A stretch of DNA of 12,417 nucleotides from an uncultured Opitutia bacterium (GCA_903853185.1 CAINSX010000231.1:1-12417); one strand, 5' to 3'. Shown: positions 4,916-12,250, numbered from the stretch's first letter. Numbers and translations: made by a program. The notes: a model not told the origin generated them from the sequence alone.

Positions 4916-7645
4916 ATGCCCCGCACCGTCTTCTTCCTGTTTGCCGCGGCCTCCTTGGTCGCCGCGTCCCAGTCCGCCGTCGCCGCCAATAAGGCTCCGC
5001 CTGCTCCCTTCGTGCCGTCCGAAGGCGGTTCGTTGCCGACCGCCCTCTTCCAGTTGCCCGAAGGCCTCGAGGCCACCCTCTGGGCTCGTTCGCCGATGCT
5101 CGCCAATCCGACAAACATCGACTTCGACGCCCAAGGCCGTCTCTGGGTGAACGAAGGCGTCAACTACCGTGTCTATAACATGGGCGGTAAGCGTCGCGCC
5201 GAAGGCGATCGCGTGATCGTGCTGAGCGATACCAAGGGCAAGGGCTTCGCTGACTCGGTTCAGACCTTCGTGCAGGACCCGGAGTGGACCGCTCCGCTCG
5301 GCATCTGCGTCATCGATAACGTCGTTTACGTTTCGCACGCCCCGACCATCACGAAGTTCACGGACGTGAATCGCGACGGCAAGTTCGACCCCGCGGTCGA
5401 CAAGAAGGAAGTCTTCCTCACTGGCTTCGGTGGCCAAGACCATGACCATTCCTTGCACGCCGTCGTCGCTGGTCCGGACGGAAAACTCTATATCAACTCT
5501 GGCAACTGCGGTGGCGAAGTCACCGACAAGTCGGGTAAGACCTTCCGCATCTCCAGCGGCTACGTCGACCAGCGTGGCGGCAAGTGGCCTTACGACCCGA
5601 AGACTGTTGCCGGCGCCAAGAGCGACGACGGCTTTGTCTGGTCCTCTGGTTTCTCCGGTCGCCTGAACGCTGACGGCACGGGTCTCGAGATCCTCGGCAA
5701 CGGCTACCGTAACAGCTTCGAAAGCTTCCCGTCCTCGCTGGGCGACCTCTTCCAAGGCGACAACGACGACTCCCAGAGCTGTCGCACTTCCTTCGTCCTC
5801 GAATACGGTTCGGCCGGTTACACCACGCCTTCCGGCGCGAGCTATAACTCCGTCAAGCGTCCCGGACAGTCGATGCCGCGCGCTCATTGGCGTCAGGATG
5901 ATCCTGATACCATGGACGTCGGCGACGTCTACGGCGGCGGCTCGCCTACTGGCATCGCGGTCTACGAGAACGGCGCTCTGGGTGCGGCCTGGGAAGGCAC
6001 GCTGCTGAATTGCGAACCGTCCCGCAACACGGTCCTCGCCTACAAACTCGTCGCGCAGAAGGGCACCTTCGCTCTCAACGCCGAAACCCGCAAGGATCTC
6101 ATCACCTCGAACCCTGCCCGCGAATTCGTCGGCACCGACTTCAAGCACATCACCGCTGAAGAAGCTGCTAAGCCCAACGAGCGCATCATGTTCCGTCCTT
6201 CCGACGTCACCGTCGGCCCCGATGGCGCGATCTATGTCGCGGATTGGTACGACTCCCGCGTCGGCGGTCACCAGACCCTCGATGACACCTGCACGGGCGC
6301 GATCTACCGCATCGCACCTAAGGGATTCAAGTCCGTCATCCCGAAGATCGATGTCTCCACGCCCGAAGGCGCCGCCGCCGTGCTGCGTAATCCGGCTGTC
6401 AATGTTCGCCACCTCGGTTTCAACGCGCTGAAGGGTTTTGGCCAGAAGTCCCTCCCGGCCGTCTCGGAAATTCTCCGCGACGCTAATCCGTATGTCGCCG
6501 CCCGCGGTGTTTGGCTGCTTCCTTATCTCGGCGACGAAGGCGTCGCACGCGCTAAGGCCTTGCTCAAGGATGCGAATCCTTCGCTGCGTCGCCTTGCCTT
6601 CCAGTCGCTGCGTCGCGCCGGCCACGACACGCTCGGTATCGCCGCCGACCTCGCCAAGGACGCTGATGTCGCCGTCCGTCGCGATGTCGCCACCTCGCTG
6701 CACGCTGCTCCGGCCGATAAGGCCGTGCCGATCCTGATCGAGCTCGCCCGTCGTCTCGATGTCTCGGACAAGAACTCCATCGCCGCCTTCGGCATCGGTG
6801 CCGCTAACAAGCAGGACGCCGTCTGGTCCGCGGTGAAGTCCGATCTCGCCATGGATGGCGCCGAAGCCTGGTCGCCCGAAGTCGAGCGTATCGCCTGGCT
6901 GCTCCACCCTGCCAACGCCGTCCAGGAGTTCGTTGCGCGTGCTTCGTCCGCCAAGGTCTCACAGGCTTCTCGCACGCTTGCCGTCGAGTCCCTCTCGTTT
7001 GTCGACAGCAAGGAAGCCGCGCTCGCGATGATCAAGCTCTGCGCCGCTGGATCGCCTTCCGCCTCCGAAGCAAAGGGTTGGGCCCTCATGCGCATGACCG
7101 GTCTCTGGTCGGCTTATGATATCCGCAATGAACTGAAAGTCTCCGGTGTCTATGACGCCAAGAAGGTCGTCGTGAACGCCATCGAGGTCCCCGTCCAGCC
7201 GACCCCGACCTTCACCGAGCAGGATGTGCTCTCCAAAACCGGTGACGCCACCAAGGGTGCCGCCCTCGCTCAGCGCTGCATCATGTGCCACCAGCTCAAT
7301 GGCAACGGACCGGCCTATGGTCCCGAACTCAAGGGATGGGCTTCCCGCCAGAGCCGCGAGGCCCTCGTTCGCGCCATCGTCAACCCCTCGGCCGACATCG
7401 CCCTCGGCTATGAAGGTGTCACCCTCAAGCTCAAGGCCGGCGGCCAGATCGATGGCCGTCTTTTGTCGAACAACGACCCGATCGTGATCACCTCCACCGG
7501 CGGGATCACCCAGCTGGTTCCGAAGGATCGTGTCACGGGTGGCCAGGCCAAGATGACCCGCTCCCTCATGATGTCCGGCGAGCAGCTGGGCCTGAGCGCC
7601 CAAGATGTGGCCGACGTCGCCGCCTTCCTCGCCTCCTACAAGTAA
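4916..7645 (+). CDS. PVC-type membrane-bound dehydrogenase with HEAT-like repeats and C-terminal cytochrome c
   Basis: The protein has 909 residues with a Sec signal (MPRTVFFLFAAASLVAAS, cleaved after AVA near residue 24). Residues about 35-480 form a beta-propeller of the kind found in large PVC dehydrogenase-like proteins: WARSPMLANPTNIDFD, a calcium-loop-like DVNRDGKFD (150-158), a histidine cluster H176, H178 and H181 before GPDGKLYINSGN, and VGPDGAIYVADWYDSRVGGH near 430. Residues about 480-760 are alpha-helical HEAT-like repeats. The last ~130 residues are the heme domain common in Planctomycetes and Verrucomicrobia, with the heme attachment site CIMCH (788-792), KGWASRQSREALVRAIVNPS, and a methionine-rich stretch SLMMSG that may give the sixth heme ligand. 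It should take electrons from a periplasmic oxidation, or itself oxidise a sugar or alcohol. It is the last gene of the operon, followed by a terminator. The substrate and any flavin or quinone cofactor are unknown. Confidence 0.9.
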   Translation: MPRTVFFLFAAASLVAASQSAVAANKAPPAPFVPSEGGSLPTALFQLPEGLEATLWARSPMLANPTNIDFDAQGRLWVNEGVNYRVYNMGGKRRAEGDRVIVLSDTKGKGFADSVQTFVQDPEWTAPLGICVIDNVVYVSHAPTITKFTDVNRDGKFDPAVDKKEVFLTGFGGQDHDHSLHAVVAGPDGKLYINSGNCGGEVTDKSGKTFRISSGYVDQRGGKWPYDPKTVAGAKSDDGFVWSSGFSGRLNADGTGLEILGNGYRNSFESFPSSLGDLFQGDNDDSQSCRTSFVLEYGSAGYTTPSGASYNSVKRPGQSMPRAHWRQDDPDTMDVGDVYGGGSPTGIAVYENGALGAAWEGTLLNCEPSRNTVLAYKLVAQKGTFALNAETRKDLITSNPAREFVGTDFKHITAEEAAKPNERIMFRPSDVTVGPDGAIYVADWYDSRVGGHQTLDDTCTGAIYRIAPKGFKSVIPKIDVSTPEGAAAVLRNPAVNVRHLGFNALKGFGQKSLPAVSEILRDANPYVAARGVWLLPYLGDEGVARAKALLKDANPSLRRLAFQSLRRAGHDTLGIAADLAKDADVAVRRDVATSLHAAPADKAVPILIELARRLDVSDKNSIAAFGIGAANKQDAVWSAVKSDLAMDGAEAWSPEVERIAWLLHPANAVQEFVARASSAKVSQASRTLAVESLSFVDSKEAALAMIKLCAAGSPSASEAKGWALMRMTGLWSAYDIRNELKVSGVYDAKKVVVNAIEVPVQPTPTFTEQDVLSKTGDATKGAALAQRCIMCHQLNGNGPAYGPELKGWASRQSREALVRAIVNPSADIALGYEGVTLKLKAGGQIDGRLLSNNDPIVITSTGGITQLVPKDRVTGGQAKMTRSLMMSGEQLGLSAQDVADVAAFLASYK

Positions 7646-7672
7646 GCCAAGACGCCCAAAAGGCCATTTCGA

Positions 7673-7707
7673 GGGGGTTTTCCACCAGGAAGACCCCCTT
7701 TTAATTT
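7673..7707 (+). terminator. rho-independent terminator of the sugar-oxidation operon
   Basis: GGGGGTTTTCC (7673-7683) pairs over 11 positions, one G-U, with GGAAGACCCCC (7688-7698) around an ACCA loop, followed by TTTTAATTT. It begins 27 bases after the operon's last stop codon. Confidence 0.92.
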
Positions 7708-7777
7708 ACCGCTTGCTTCTGGGGCCGGGTTTATCAGGTTCGACCCTCCTTTCCCTAGGCAAGGCACGGCCGCACAA

Positions 7778-7817
7778 CGCGGGTCCGCGACTTACTAGGC
7801 ACCAAAAGACCTTATAC
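7778..7817 (+). promoter_or_regulatory. upstream region of rplY with a -10-like box close to the ATG
   Basis: TTATAC at 7812-7817 matches the -10 hexamer in 4 of 6 positions and lies only four bases before the rplY ATG, which would give a leaderless message. No good -35 is found. CGCGGGTCCGCG at 7778-7789 can fold into a small hairpin, and CTAGGCA occurs twice (near 7755 and 7795). There is no Shine-Dalgarno. The alternative is a promoter further upstream and a structured leader. Confidence 0.22.
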
Positions 7818-7821
7818 CAAC

Positions 7822-8517
7822 ATGAAGCAGCTCACCCTTAAAGTCACCACCCGCGCACTCCATGGCCGCGGCCCCGCCCGCCGCCTTCGCGCTGATGGCT
7901 CCATTCCCGCCATCATCTACGGCAAGTCCGGTAACCAGAGCGTTTCCGTCGCCCAGGAAGCCTTCCGCGACCTTATGCGCGCCAAGGGTAACGCCGCCTC
8001 GCTCATCGACCTCGATGTCGACGGCAAGAAGCACCTGTCCCTGATCAAGGAGTTCCAGCGTCACCCGATCACCCAGAAGTTCCTCCATATCGACATCATG
8101 GAGATTGACCCGAACTCCCCGATGACCGCCGCCATCCCGGTACGCGCCATCGGCGAAGCCCATGGCGTCAAGACTGACGGCGGCACGCTCGCCATCGTCT
8201 CCCAGACCATCAACGTTCGCTGTCTCCCGAAGGACCTTCCTGAGTTCATCGAAATCGACGTCACCGAGCTCAAGGTCAACGAGTCCATCCACGTCGGCGA
8301 AGTCAAGGCCCCCAAGGGCATCACCTTCCCGGGCGACCCCAAGCGCGTCGTCGTCGTCTGCTCCGAGATGGCCGAAGAAGAAGCCGCACCCGAAGCGACC
8401 CCCGTCGCCGGTGCCGCCGCCGCTCCTGGCGCCGAAGGTGCCGCCGCTCCTGCGGCTGGTGCTGCTCCCGCCGCCGGTGCCGCTCCTGCGGCCGCCGCCC
8501 CGGCTGCCAAGAAGTAA
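7822..8517 (+). CDS. rplY: 50S ribosomal protein bL25, long (Ctc/TL5) form
   Basis: The protein has 231 residues: the L25 N-domain (about 1-95) with the typical RGPARRLRADGSIPAIIYGK and FLHIDIMEID, then the TL5/Ctc beta-domain (about 96-183) with VPVR-like IPVRAIGEAHGVKTDGG, SQTINVRCLPKDLPEFIEID and HVGEVKAPKGI. It binds 5S rRNA in the large subunit, and the long form is tied to stress in Firmicutes (Ctc). Residues 184-231 form an acidic then Ala/Pro-rich tail. It sits 42 bases before pth, as ctc/rplY does in many bacteria. The initiating ATG has no Shine-Dalgarno. Confidence 0.94.
   Translation: MKQLTLKVTTRALHGRGPARRLRADGSIPAIIYGKSGNQSVSVAQEAFRDLMRAKGNAASLIDLDVDGKKHLSLIKEFQRHPITQKFLHIDIMEIDPNSPMTAAIPVRAIGEAHGVKTDGGTLAIVSQTINVRCLPKDLPEFIEIDVTELKVNESIHVGEVKAPKGITFPGDPKRVVVVCSEMAEEEAAPEATPVAGAAAAPGAEGAAAPAAGAAPAAGAAPAAAAPAAKK
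8371..8514 (+). repeat. low-complexity Ala/Pro/Gly tail of bL25
   Basis: After an acidic stretch (EEEAAPEATP) the coding sequence repeats GAAPAAGAAPAA-like units up to the final KK. At DNA level it is a run of GCC, GCT and CCC/CCG codons with imperfect repeats, likely to vary in length between strains by slippage. The unit count is small, and it is not a separate element. Confidence 0.7.
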
Positions 8518-8559
8518 TTTCCGCGCCGGGCGTCCCCGGTACCTGTTCTTTGAAGTCAA

Positions 8560-9144
8560 ATGCCATTCTCGGTCATCGCCGCCCTCGGCAATCCGGGCCG
8601 AGAATATTCCGCCACGCGCCACAACGCGGGGTGGATCGTCATCGACGCGCTCGCCTCACAGGCTGGCGCGGTCTGGAAGGAAGAGAGCCGCTTTTCGGCC
8701 TCGGTCGCGAAAATCACGTTCGGAGGTTCCTCCGTGCACTTGATCAAGCCGCTCACCTTCATGAACGACAGCGGGTCGCCCCTAGCGGCCTTCCTCCGGT
8801 TTCACCGGATCGAGCTCCCCGAGCTCGTCGTTCTCCATGATGACATCGCGTTCGAACCCGGTCAGCTCCGCCTCTCCCTGGGAGGTTCTGCCGCCGGCCA
8901 CAACGGCGTCGCCAGCTGCATCCGCCACCTCGGCGAACAATTCGTCCGCGCCCGCCTGGGCATCGGACCGAAACAGCACCCCGGCCAAGACCTCGCCGAC
9001 CACGTCCTTGGACGTTTCCCCGACGCCGATCTCGCAAACCTGACCCAGCGCATCCCCGACTTCATTAAGAACCTCGAAACTCTCCTTTCCCAAGGCCTCC
9101 CGGCCGCTCAAAACCTCACCAACAGAAAATCACCATCACCATGA
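8560..9144 (+). CDS. pth: peptidyl-tRNA hydrolase
   Basis: The protein has 194 residues, the normal length. It cleaves peptides off tRNAs that drop from stalled ribosomes, so that the tRNAs can be reused. The active-site set is complete: N11 in LGNPGREY, catalytic H21 in TRHNAGW, N69 in KPLTFMN, D94 in LHDDIAF, and N115 in AAGHNGVAS. ATG 8560 begins directly before the family's first strand (FSVIAALGNPG). Its TGA overlaps the ATG of rpsF (ATGA), so the two are translationally coupled. The last ~15 residues (NLTNRKSPSP) are a loose tail created by reaching into rpsF. Confidence 0.96.
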   Translation: MPFSVIAALGNPGREYSATRHNAGWIVIDALASQAGAVWKEESRFSASVAKITFGGSSVHLIKPLTFMNDSGSPLAAFLRFHRIELPELVVLHDDIAFEPGQLRLSLGGSAAGHNGVASCIRHLGEQFVRARLGIGPKQHPGQDLADHVLGRFPDADLANLTQRIPDFIKNLETLLSQGLPAAQNLTNRKSPSP

Positions 9145-9446
9145 CCACCGCCACGATCCGCCGCGACTACCGCGCCAGCCTCATCCTCGACCTCCGCGGC
9201 TCGACGGATGCGCCTGAGACCGTCATCGACAAGCTCAAGGAAGTCCTGAAGTCCATCGACTGTAAGGTCAACGAGGTCGAGAACCTCGGCCAGAAGGAGT
9301 TCTCGCGCGTCGTCGACCGCAAGTTCCCGTCCGGACTCTACGTCCAGTTCCACTTCGAAGGTCCGGTCACCGCGCCCACCGCTTTCCGCGAGAAGCTGCG
9401 CCTCGACCGCACCATCAATCGCCTGCTCGTGCAGGTGACCAAGTAA
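9141..9446 (+). CDS. rpsF: 30S ribosomal protein bS6
   Basis: The 101-residue protein is a single ferredoxin-like bS6 domain: the first strand RRDYRASLILDLRGS, the helix with VIDKLKEVLKS, VNEVENLGQKEFSRVVDRKF, the YVQFHFEGP strand, then REKLRLDRTINRLLVQV. It binds the central domain of 16S rRNA, normally as a partner of bS18. The genes for bS6 and bS18 usually neighbour each other, but rpsR is not found here. The C-terminus is short, without the glutamate tail of E. coli. The start overlaps the pth stop. Confidence 0.94.
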   Translation: MTTATIRRDYRASLILDLRGSTDAPETVIDKLKEVLKSIDCKVNEVENLGQKEFSRVVDRKFPSGLYVQFHFEGPVTAPTAFREKLRLDRTINRLLVQVTK

Positions 9447-9465
9447 TCTCCGACCCCGCCTCGCC

Positions 9466-9903
9466 GTGGCCTCTTCCTATAATCGCGTGGTTCTCGTGGG
9501 CAATATGACCCGCGACCCCGAGGCACGCGCCCTCCCGTCCGGCCAGGCCCTCACGAAGTTCTCCCTCGCCGTCAACCGCTCCTACTCCACCAAGGAAGGC
9601 GAGAAGCGCGAAGAAGTCACCTACGTCGACATCGAGAGCTACGGCAAGCAGGCCGAGATCATCGCCAAGTATTGCGGCAAGGGCTCCGGCATCCTCGTCG
9701 AAGGCCGCCTCAAGCTCGACCAGTGGGAAGACAAGAAGACCGGCGAGAAGCGTTCGCGCCTCGGCGTTGTCCTTGAGAATTTCACCTTCATCGGTGGCAA
9801 GGCCCAGGGTGGCGAAGAGGGCGGCTCCGCTCCTCGTTCCCGCCCCAGCAACGATACCCCGGCTCCTTCCGGCGACCACGGCGGCGATGACGTCCCGTTC
9901 TAA
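9466..9903 (+). CDS. ssb: single-stranded DNA-binding protein
   Basis: The protein has 145 residues and starts at GTG (MASSYNRVVLVGNMTRDPE); no other start fits the conserved opening. The OB-fold spans about 1-110, with RDPEARALPSGQALTKFSLA, VDIESYGKQAE and ILVEGRLKLDQWEDKKTGEK. A short, disordered Gly/Pro/Ser linker follows. The chain ends in GDDVPF, the acidic tip with terminal Pro-Phe by which SSB recruits replication and repair proteins. It coats single-stranded DNA as a tetramer. It begins 19 bases after rpsF, in the classical rpsF-ssb order. Confidence 0.96.
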   Translation: MASSYNRVVLVGNMTRDPEARALPSGQALTKFSLAVNRSYSTKEGEKREEVTYVDIESYGKQAEIIAKYCGKGSGILVEGRLKLDQWEDKKTGEKRSRLGVVLENFTFIGGKAQGGEEGGSAPRSRPSNDTPAPSGDHGGDDVPF

Positions 9904-9939
9904 ACTTTTCCTCACCAACCTTATAACCCAAGAAAGACC

Positions 9940-10503
9940 ATGGCATTCACCGAAGTTCTCCTCATCAAGCCCGTCGACGGCCTAGGCGCCGAAGGCGAGC
10001 AGGTCCGCGTCCGCGCGGGCTTCGCGCGTAACTACCTGCTCCCGCAGGGCATCGCGCTCCCCGTCAACCGCTCCAACACGAAGTACGTCGAGGCCCTCAA
10101 GAAGGCCCGCGACGTCCGTGAAGCCCGCGACCTCGAAGCCGCCAATGGCACCGCCGCTAAGCTGGCCGCCATCAAACTCGTCTTCGCCGTCAAGACCGGT
10201 GAAGGAGGCAAGATGTTCGGCGCGATCAGCACCGCCGAAATCTCGGCCAAGCTCGCCGAGCATGGCATCGAAATCGAGCGCAAGCGCATCCACCTCGGCC
10301 AGGGCCCCGTCAAGCTTCTCGGTAAGCACACCACGAGCATCCGCCTCCATGGCTCCGTCATGGTCGAGCAGGAGTTCGAAGTGGTCTCCGAAAATCCGAT
10401 CGAAGTCGCCGCCGAAGAAGCCCCTGAAGCCGAAGAACGCGAGTATCGCGACGACAAGGGCAAGAAGGCCCGCAAGCCTCGCAAGGAGAAGGAAGCCAAG
10501 TAA
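9940..10503 (+). CDS. rplI: 50S ribosomal protein bL9
   Basis: The protein has 187 residues. The N-domain (1-50) carries the L9 signature around GLGAEGEQVRVRAGFARNYL and LPQGIAL, and binds 23S rRNA; a long connecting helix (about 50-75) leads to the C-domain (about 76-150), with KMFGAISTAEISAKL and HLGQGPVKLLG. A charged tail of about 37 residues, first acidic (AAEEAPEAEE) then Lys/Arg-rich, makes it longer than the usual ~150. AAGAAAG just before the ATG may serve as a ribosome binding site, though it is close. It is the last gene of the rplY cluster, and a strong terminator follows. Confidence 0.95.
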   Translation: MAFTEVLLIKPVDGLGAEGEQVRVRAGFARNYLLPQGIALPVNRSNTKYVEALKKARDVREARDLEAANGTAAKLAAIKLVFAVKTGEGGKMFGAISTAEISAKLAEHGIEIERKRIHLGQGPVKLLGKHTTSIRLHGSVMVEQEFEVVSENPIEVAAEEAPEAEEREYRDDKGKKARKPRKEKEAK

Positions 10504-10522
10504 TCGGGCGACCGCTCCAAGC

Positions 10523-10550
10523 AAAAGCCCGCCGGATGGCGGGCTTTTTT
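10523..10550 (+). terminator. bidirectional rho-independent terminator
   Basis: AGCCCGCC/GGCGGGCT pairs around a GGAT loop (10526-10545) and is followed by a run of T on the plus strand; the preceding AAAA gives a T tract on the other strand. It ends the rplY-rplI unit, and, read backwards, the convergent nuclease gene whose stop is at 10571. Confidence 0.94.
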
Positions 10551-10570
10551 GTGCCGTCGATTCCTAGCCC

Positions 10571-12085
10571 TCAGCGCGCCTTAATCCAGTCCGCGCTTTC
10601 GATGGCGAACTCGAGGTGGCCTTTGTAGAAGTTGAGCTGGCCGATCCACTTGATCGGGCTGTCCTTCTTGACCGTCCTGAGGCCCTTGAGCAGCTTGGCG
10701 TCAGGCACGTAAATCGGATAGCGGACCTCGCCGATGGTGATGGAGGGCTTGGAGCCGCCATTGAAGGTGCCATCGAGGACGTATAGTTCGCCGATACTCT
10801 GGCTGATCTGCTCAGGGCTGAGCGTCGGTAGGGTCTTGGCATCGCGCAGCTTGCTCCGGTCGAGCTCGGCAGGGAAGGTGGGCAGGCCAACCGCCGGAGC
10901 GATTTCGGGGCGGGTGAGTGGCGCGGCGCCGACTTCGGTGCGGAGCACGAATTCGGCTTTGACGGGGAAGTGGTCGCTGATGCCGGCACCGGGGCCGAAG
11001 TTGCTCAGGCGCCAAGGGACGACGGGGTAGGTGTGGGCGTTTAGGCCGGGGAGGATCACGGCACCGAAACTACCGGCGACATAATCCACGCCTTTGCCGT
11101 CCGCGAGACCGCGCGAGATGACGATATGCATGAGCGTGCCCCACTCGCCTTGGTACTCGTCGGATTTACGCTCGGAGGGTTCGACGTCGAACCAGAGGTT
11201 GTAAAGGTCGGCAGCGCCGGTCGCCAGCTTGGCGGGGTCGCCCTGTGCTCCGAGCACGTCCTGGATGCCGGTCTTGGGCATGAAAGGGTAGCGCTGCTTA
11301 TGATTGTAATGGGAGTTAAGGTCGCCGCCGAAGACGATGTTGGCCTTGGGGTCGGCCTTCAGAATCTCGTCGAGGCGGGCGCGGGCGACGCCGGCGTTCT
11401 GGATGCGGGTCGGTTCGGTCTGGGGGTTGCCGGCGCCGCTCTTCCAATGGTTCGCAAAAACGAAGAGGGATTCGCCGCCGAATTCCACCTCGACTTCGAC
11501 GATCGTGCGGGCCGCCTCCACGTGATGCTGCCGGGTGCTCTTGATCGGCAGGCGGGTGAGGATGGCGCAGTGGATGGCCTCCTTGGAGAGGTCGAGCACG
11601 TCGCCGAGGACGATCTTATAGCCCGTCAGGCCTTCGTCTTCCAACGCCTTGATGAGCCAGGCTTCGATCGGCGCGCCGATGAGCTCCGGGGCGAGCTCGC
11701 CTTTGAGGATGTCGCGGTAGTTGCGGTCGCGGTGCGCGGCCACGAAGGCTTCCGGCGAGATGGTGGTGGCCGGGGTGTGGTCGGCCTCGAGTTCGTCAAG
11801 GATGAGGACGTCGGGCCCGCGTCCGTTGTCGGACGTCTTCAGCACCGCGGCGAGGCGGCTGAGCTTGCCGGCCAGCTTCTCAGGCGTCCAGCGCTCGGGG
11901 CCCGTACCAGTGACCGGGAAGTCGTCGTACAGCGAGATCGCGTCGAGGTCGAAGAGGTTCTCGACGTTGTACGCCATCACGGCGCAGCGCGGCGGGGTCG
12001 TGGATTTCTCTTCGGCGTGCGCGGCGACCGACGTGAGCAGCGCGGCGACGAGGGCGAGACCGGGCAGGATATTTTTAAGAAACAT
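10571..12085 (-). CDS. secreted endonuclease/exonuclease/phosphatase-fold enzyme with C-terminal OB-like domain
   Basis: The protein has 504 residues. ATG 12085 is chosen because MFLKNILPGLALVAALLTSV is a clean signal peptide cut after AHA; the in-frame ATG at 12124 would add 13 residues before it. The DNase I-like fold spans about 30-380 and retains its catalytic set: N40 and E42 in AYNVENLFD, E98 in LDELEAD (Asp replaces the usual Gln before it), H213 in ANHWKSG, D255 and N257 in GGDLNSH, and D371/H372 in GISDHFPV. Family members hydrolyse phosphodiesters of DNA, RNA or lipids with a divalent metal; here an extracellular or periplasmic nuclease or phosphodiesterase is most likely. The last ~85 residues (GELYVLDGTFNGG to IGQLNFYKGHLEFAI) look like an OB-fold, which would help to bind nucleic acid. 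The gene is monocistronic, with its own divergent regulatory region. Confidence 0.88.
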   Translation of the reverse strand: MFLKNILPGLALVAALLTSVAAHAEEKSTTPPRCAVMAYNVENLFDLDAISLYDDFPVTGTGPERWTPEKLAGKLSRLAAVLKTSDNGRGPDVLILDELEADHTPATTISPEAFVAAHRDRNYRDILKGELAPELIGAPIEAWLIKALEDEGLTGYKIVLGDVLDLSKEAIHCAILTRLPIKSTRQHHVEAARTIVEVEVEFGGESLFVFANHWKSGAGNPQTEPTRIQNAGVARARLDEILKADPKANIVFGGDLNSHYNHKQRYPFMPKTGIQDVLGAQGDPAKLATGAADLYNLWFDVEPSERKSDEYQGEWGTLMHIVISRGLADGKGVDYVAGSFGAVILPGLNAHTYPVVPWRLSNFGPGAGISDHFPVKAEFVLRTEVGAAPLTRPEIAPAVGLPTFPAELDRSKLRDAKTLPTLSPEQISQSIGELYVLDGTFNGGSKPSITIGEVRYPIYVPDAKLLKGLRTVKKDSPIKWIGQLNFYKGHLEFAIESADWIKAR

Positions 12086-12093
12086 ATGACCCG

Positions 12094-12205
12094 TGACGAT
12101 GGGCAGGCTGGGCGTAAACCCCACCGCGAACTGGGTGAAATCCGCGTGACGGAAGGATGACTTTTCACCCTTCCGTCACGCGTCCGCGACAGACGTCACC
12201 TGACG
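12094..12205. promoter_or_regulatory. cluster of TGACG/CGTCA boxes in a divergent intergenic region
   Basis: TGACG or its complement occurs at 12094-12098, 12147-12151, 12174-12178, 12194-12198 and 12201-12205. Four of the five are GTGACG. About 0.2 would be expected by chance in 112 bp, though two of the five come as the arms of one inverted repeat. The region separates a secreted nuclease from a divergent exported protein, so an operator array for one transcription factor is plausible. No regulator can be named. Confidence 0.4.
12143..12182. repeat. perfect 14-bp inverted repeat
   Basis: CGCGTGACGGAAGG (12143-12156) and CCTTCCGTCACGCG (12169-12182) are exact complements around a 12-bp spacer. 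GGGTGAAA at 12133-12140 can pair instead with TTTCACCC at 12163-12170, so two structures compete. No T tract follows on either strand, so it is not a simple terminator. It lies 58-97 bases upstream of the nuclease start. Confidence 0.85.
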
Positions 12206-12250
12206 CAAGCCCGCCATTTTCCCGACGAAAACACGTAACTTCCGTAGGCA

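Noticed and set aside
4820..6907. 695-codon open frame on the minus strand, antisense to the PVC dehydrogenase gene
   Set aside because: It is the mirror of a G+C-biased gene. The plus strand encodes a signal peptide, propeller, HEAT-like repeats and CxxCH; the antisense protein is repetitive Asp/Gly/Val/Arg-rich with no domain.
11126..12160. 344-codon open frame on the plus strand, antisense to the nuclease gene
   Set aside because: It has the same cause: the minus strand carries a signal peptide and a complete catalytic set, and the plus-strand reading has no recognisable features.
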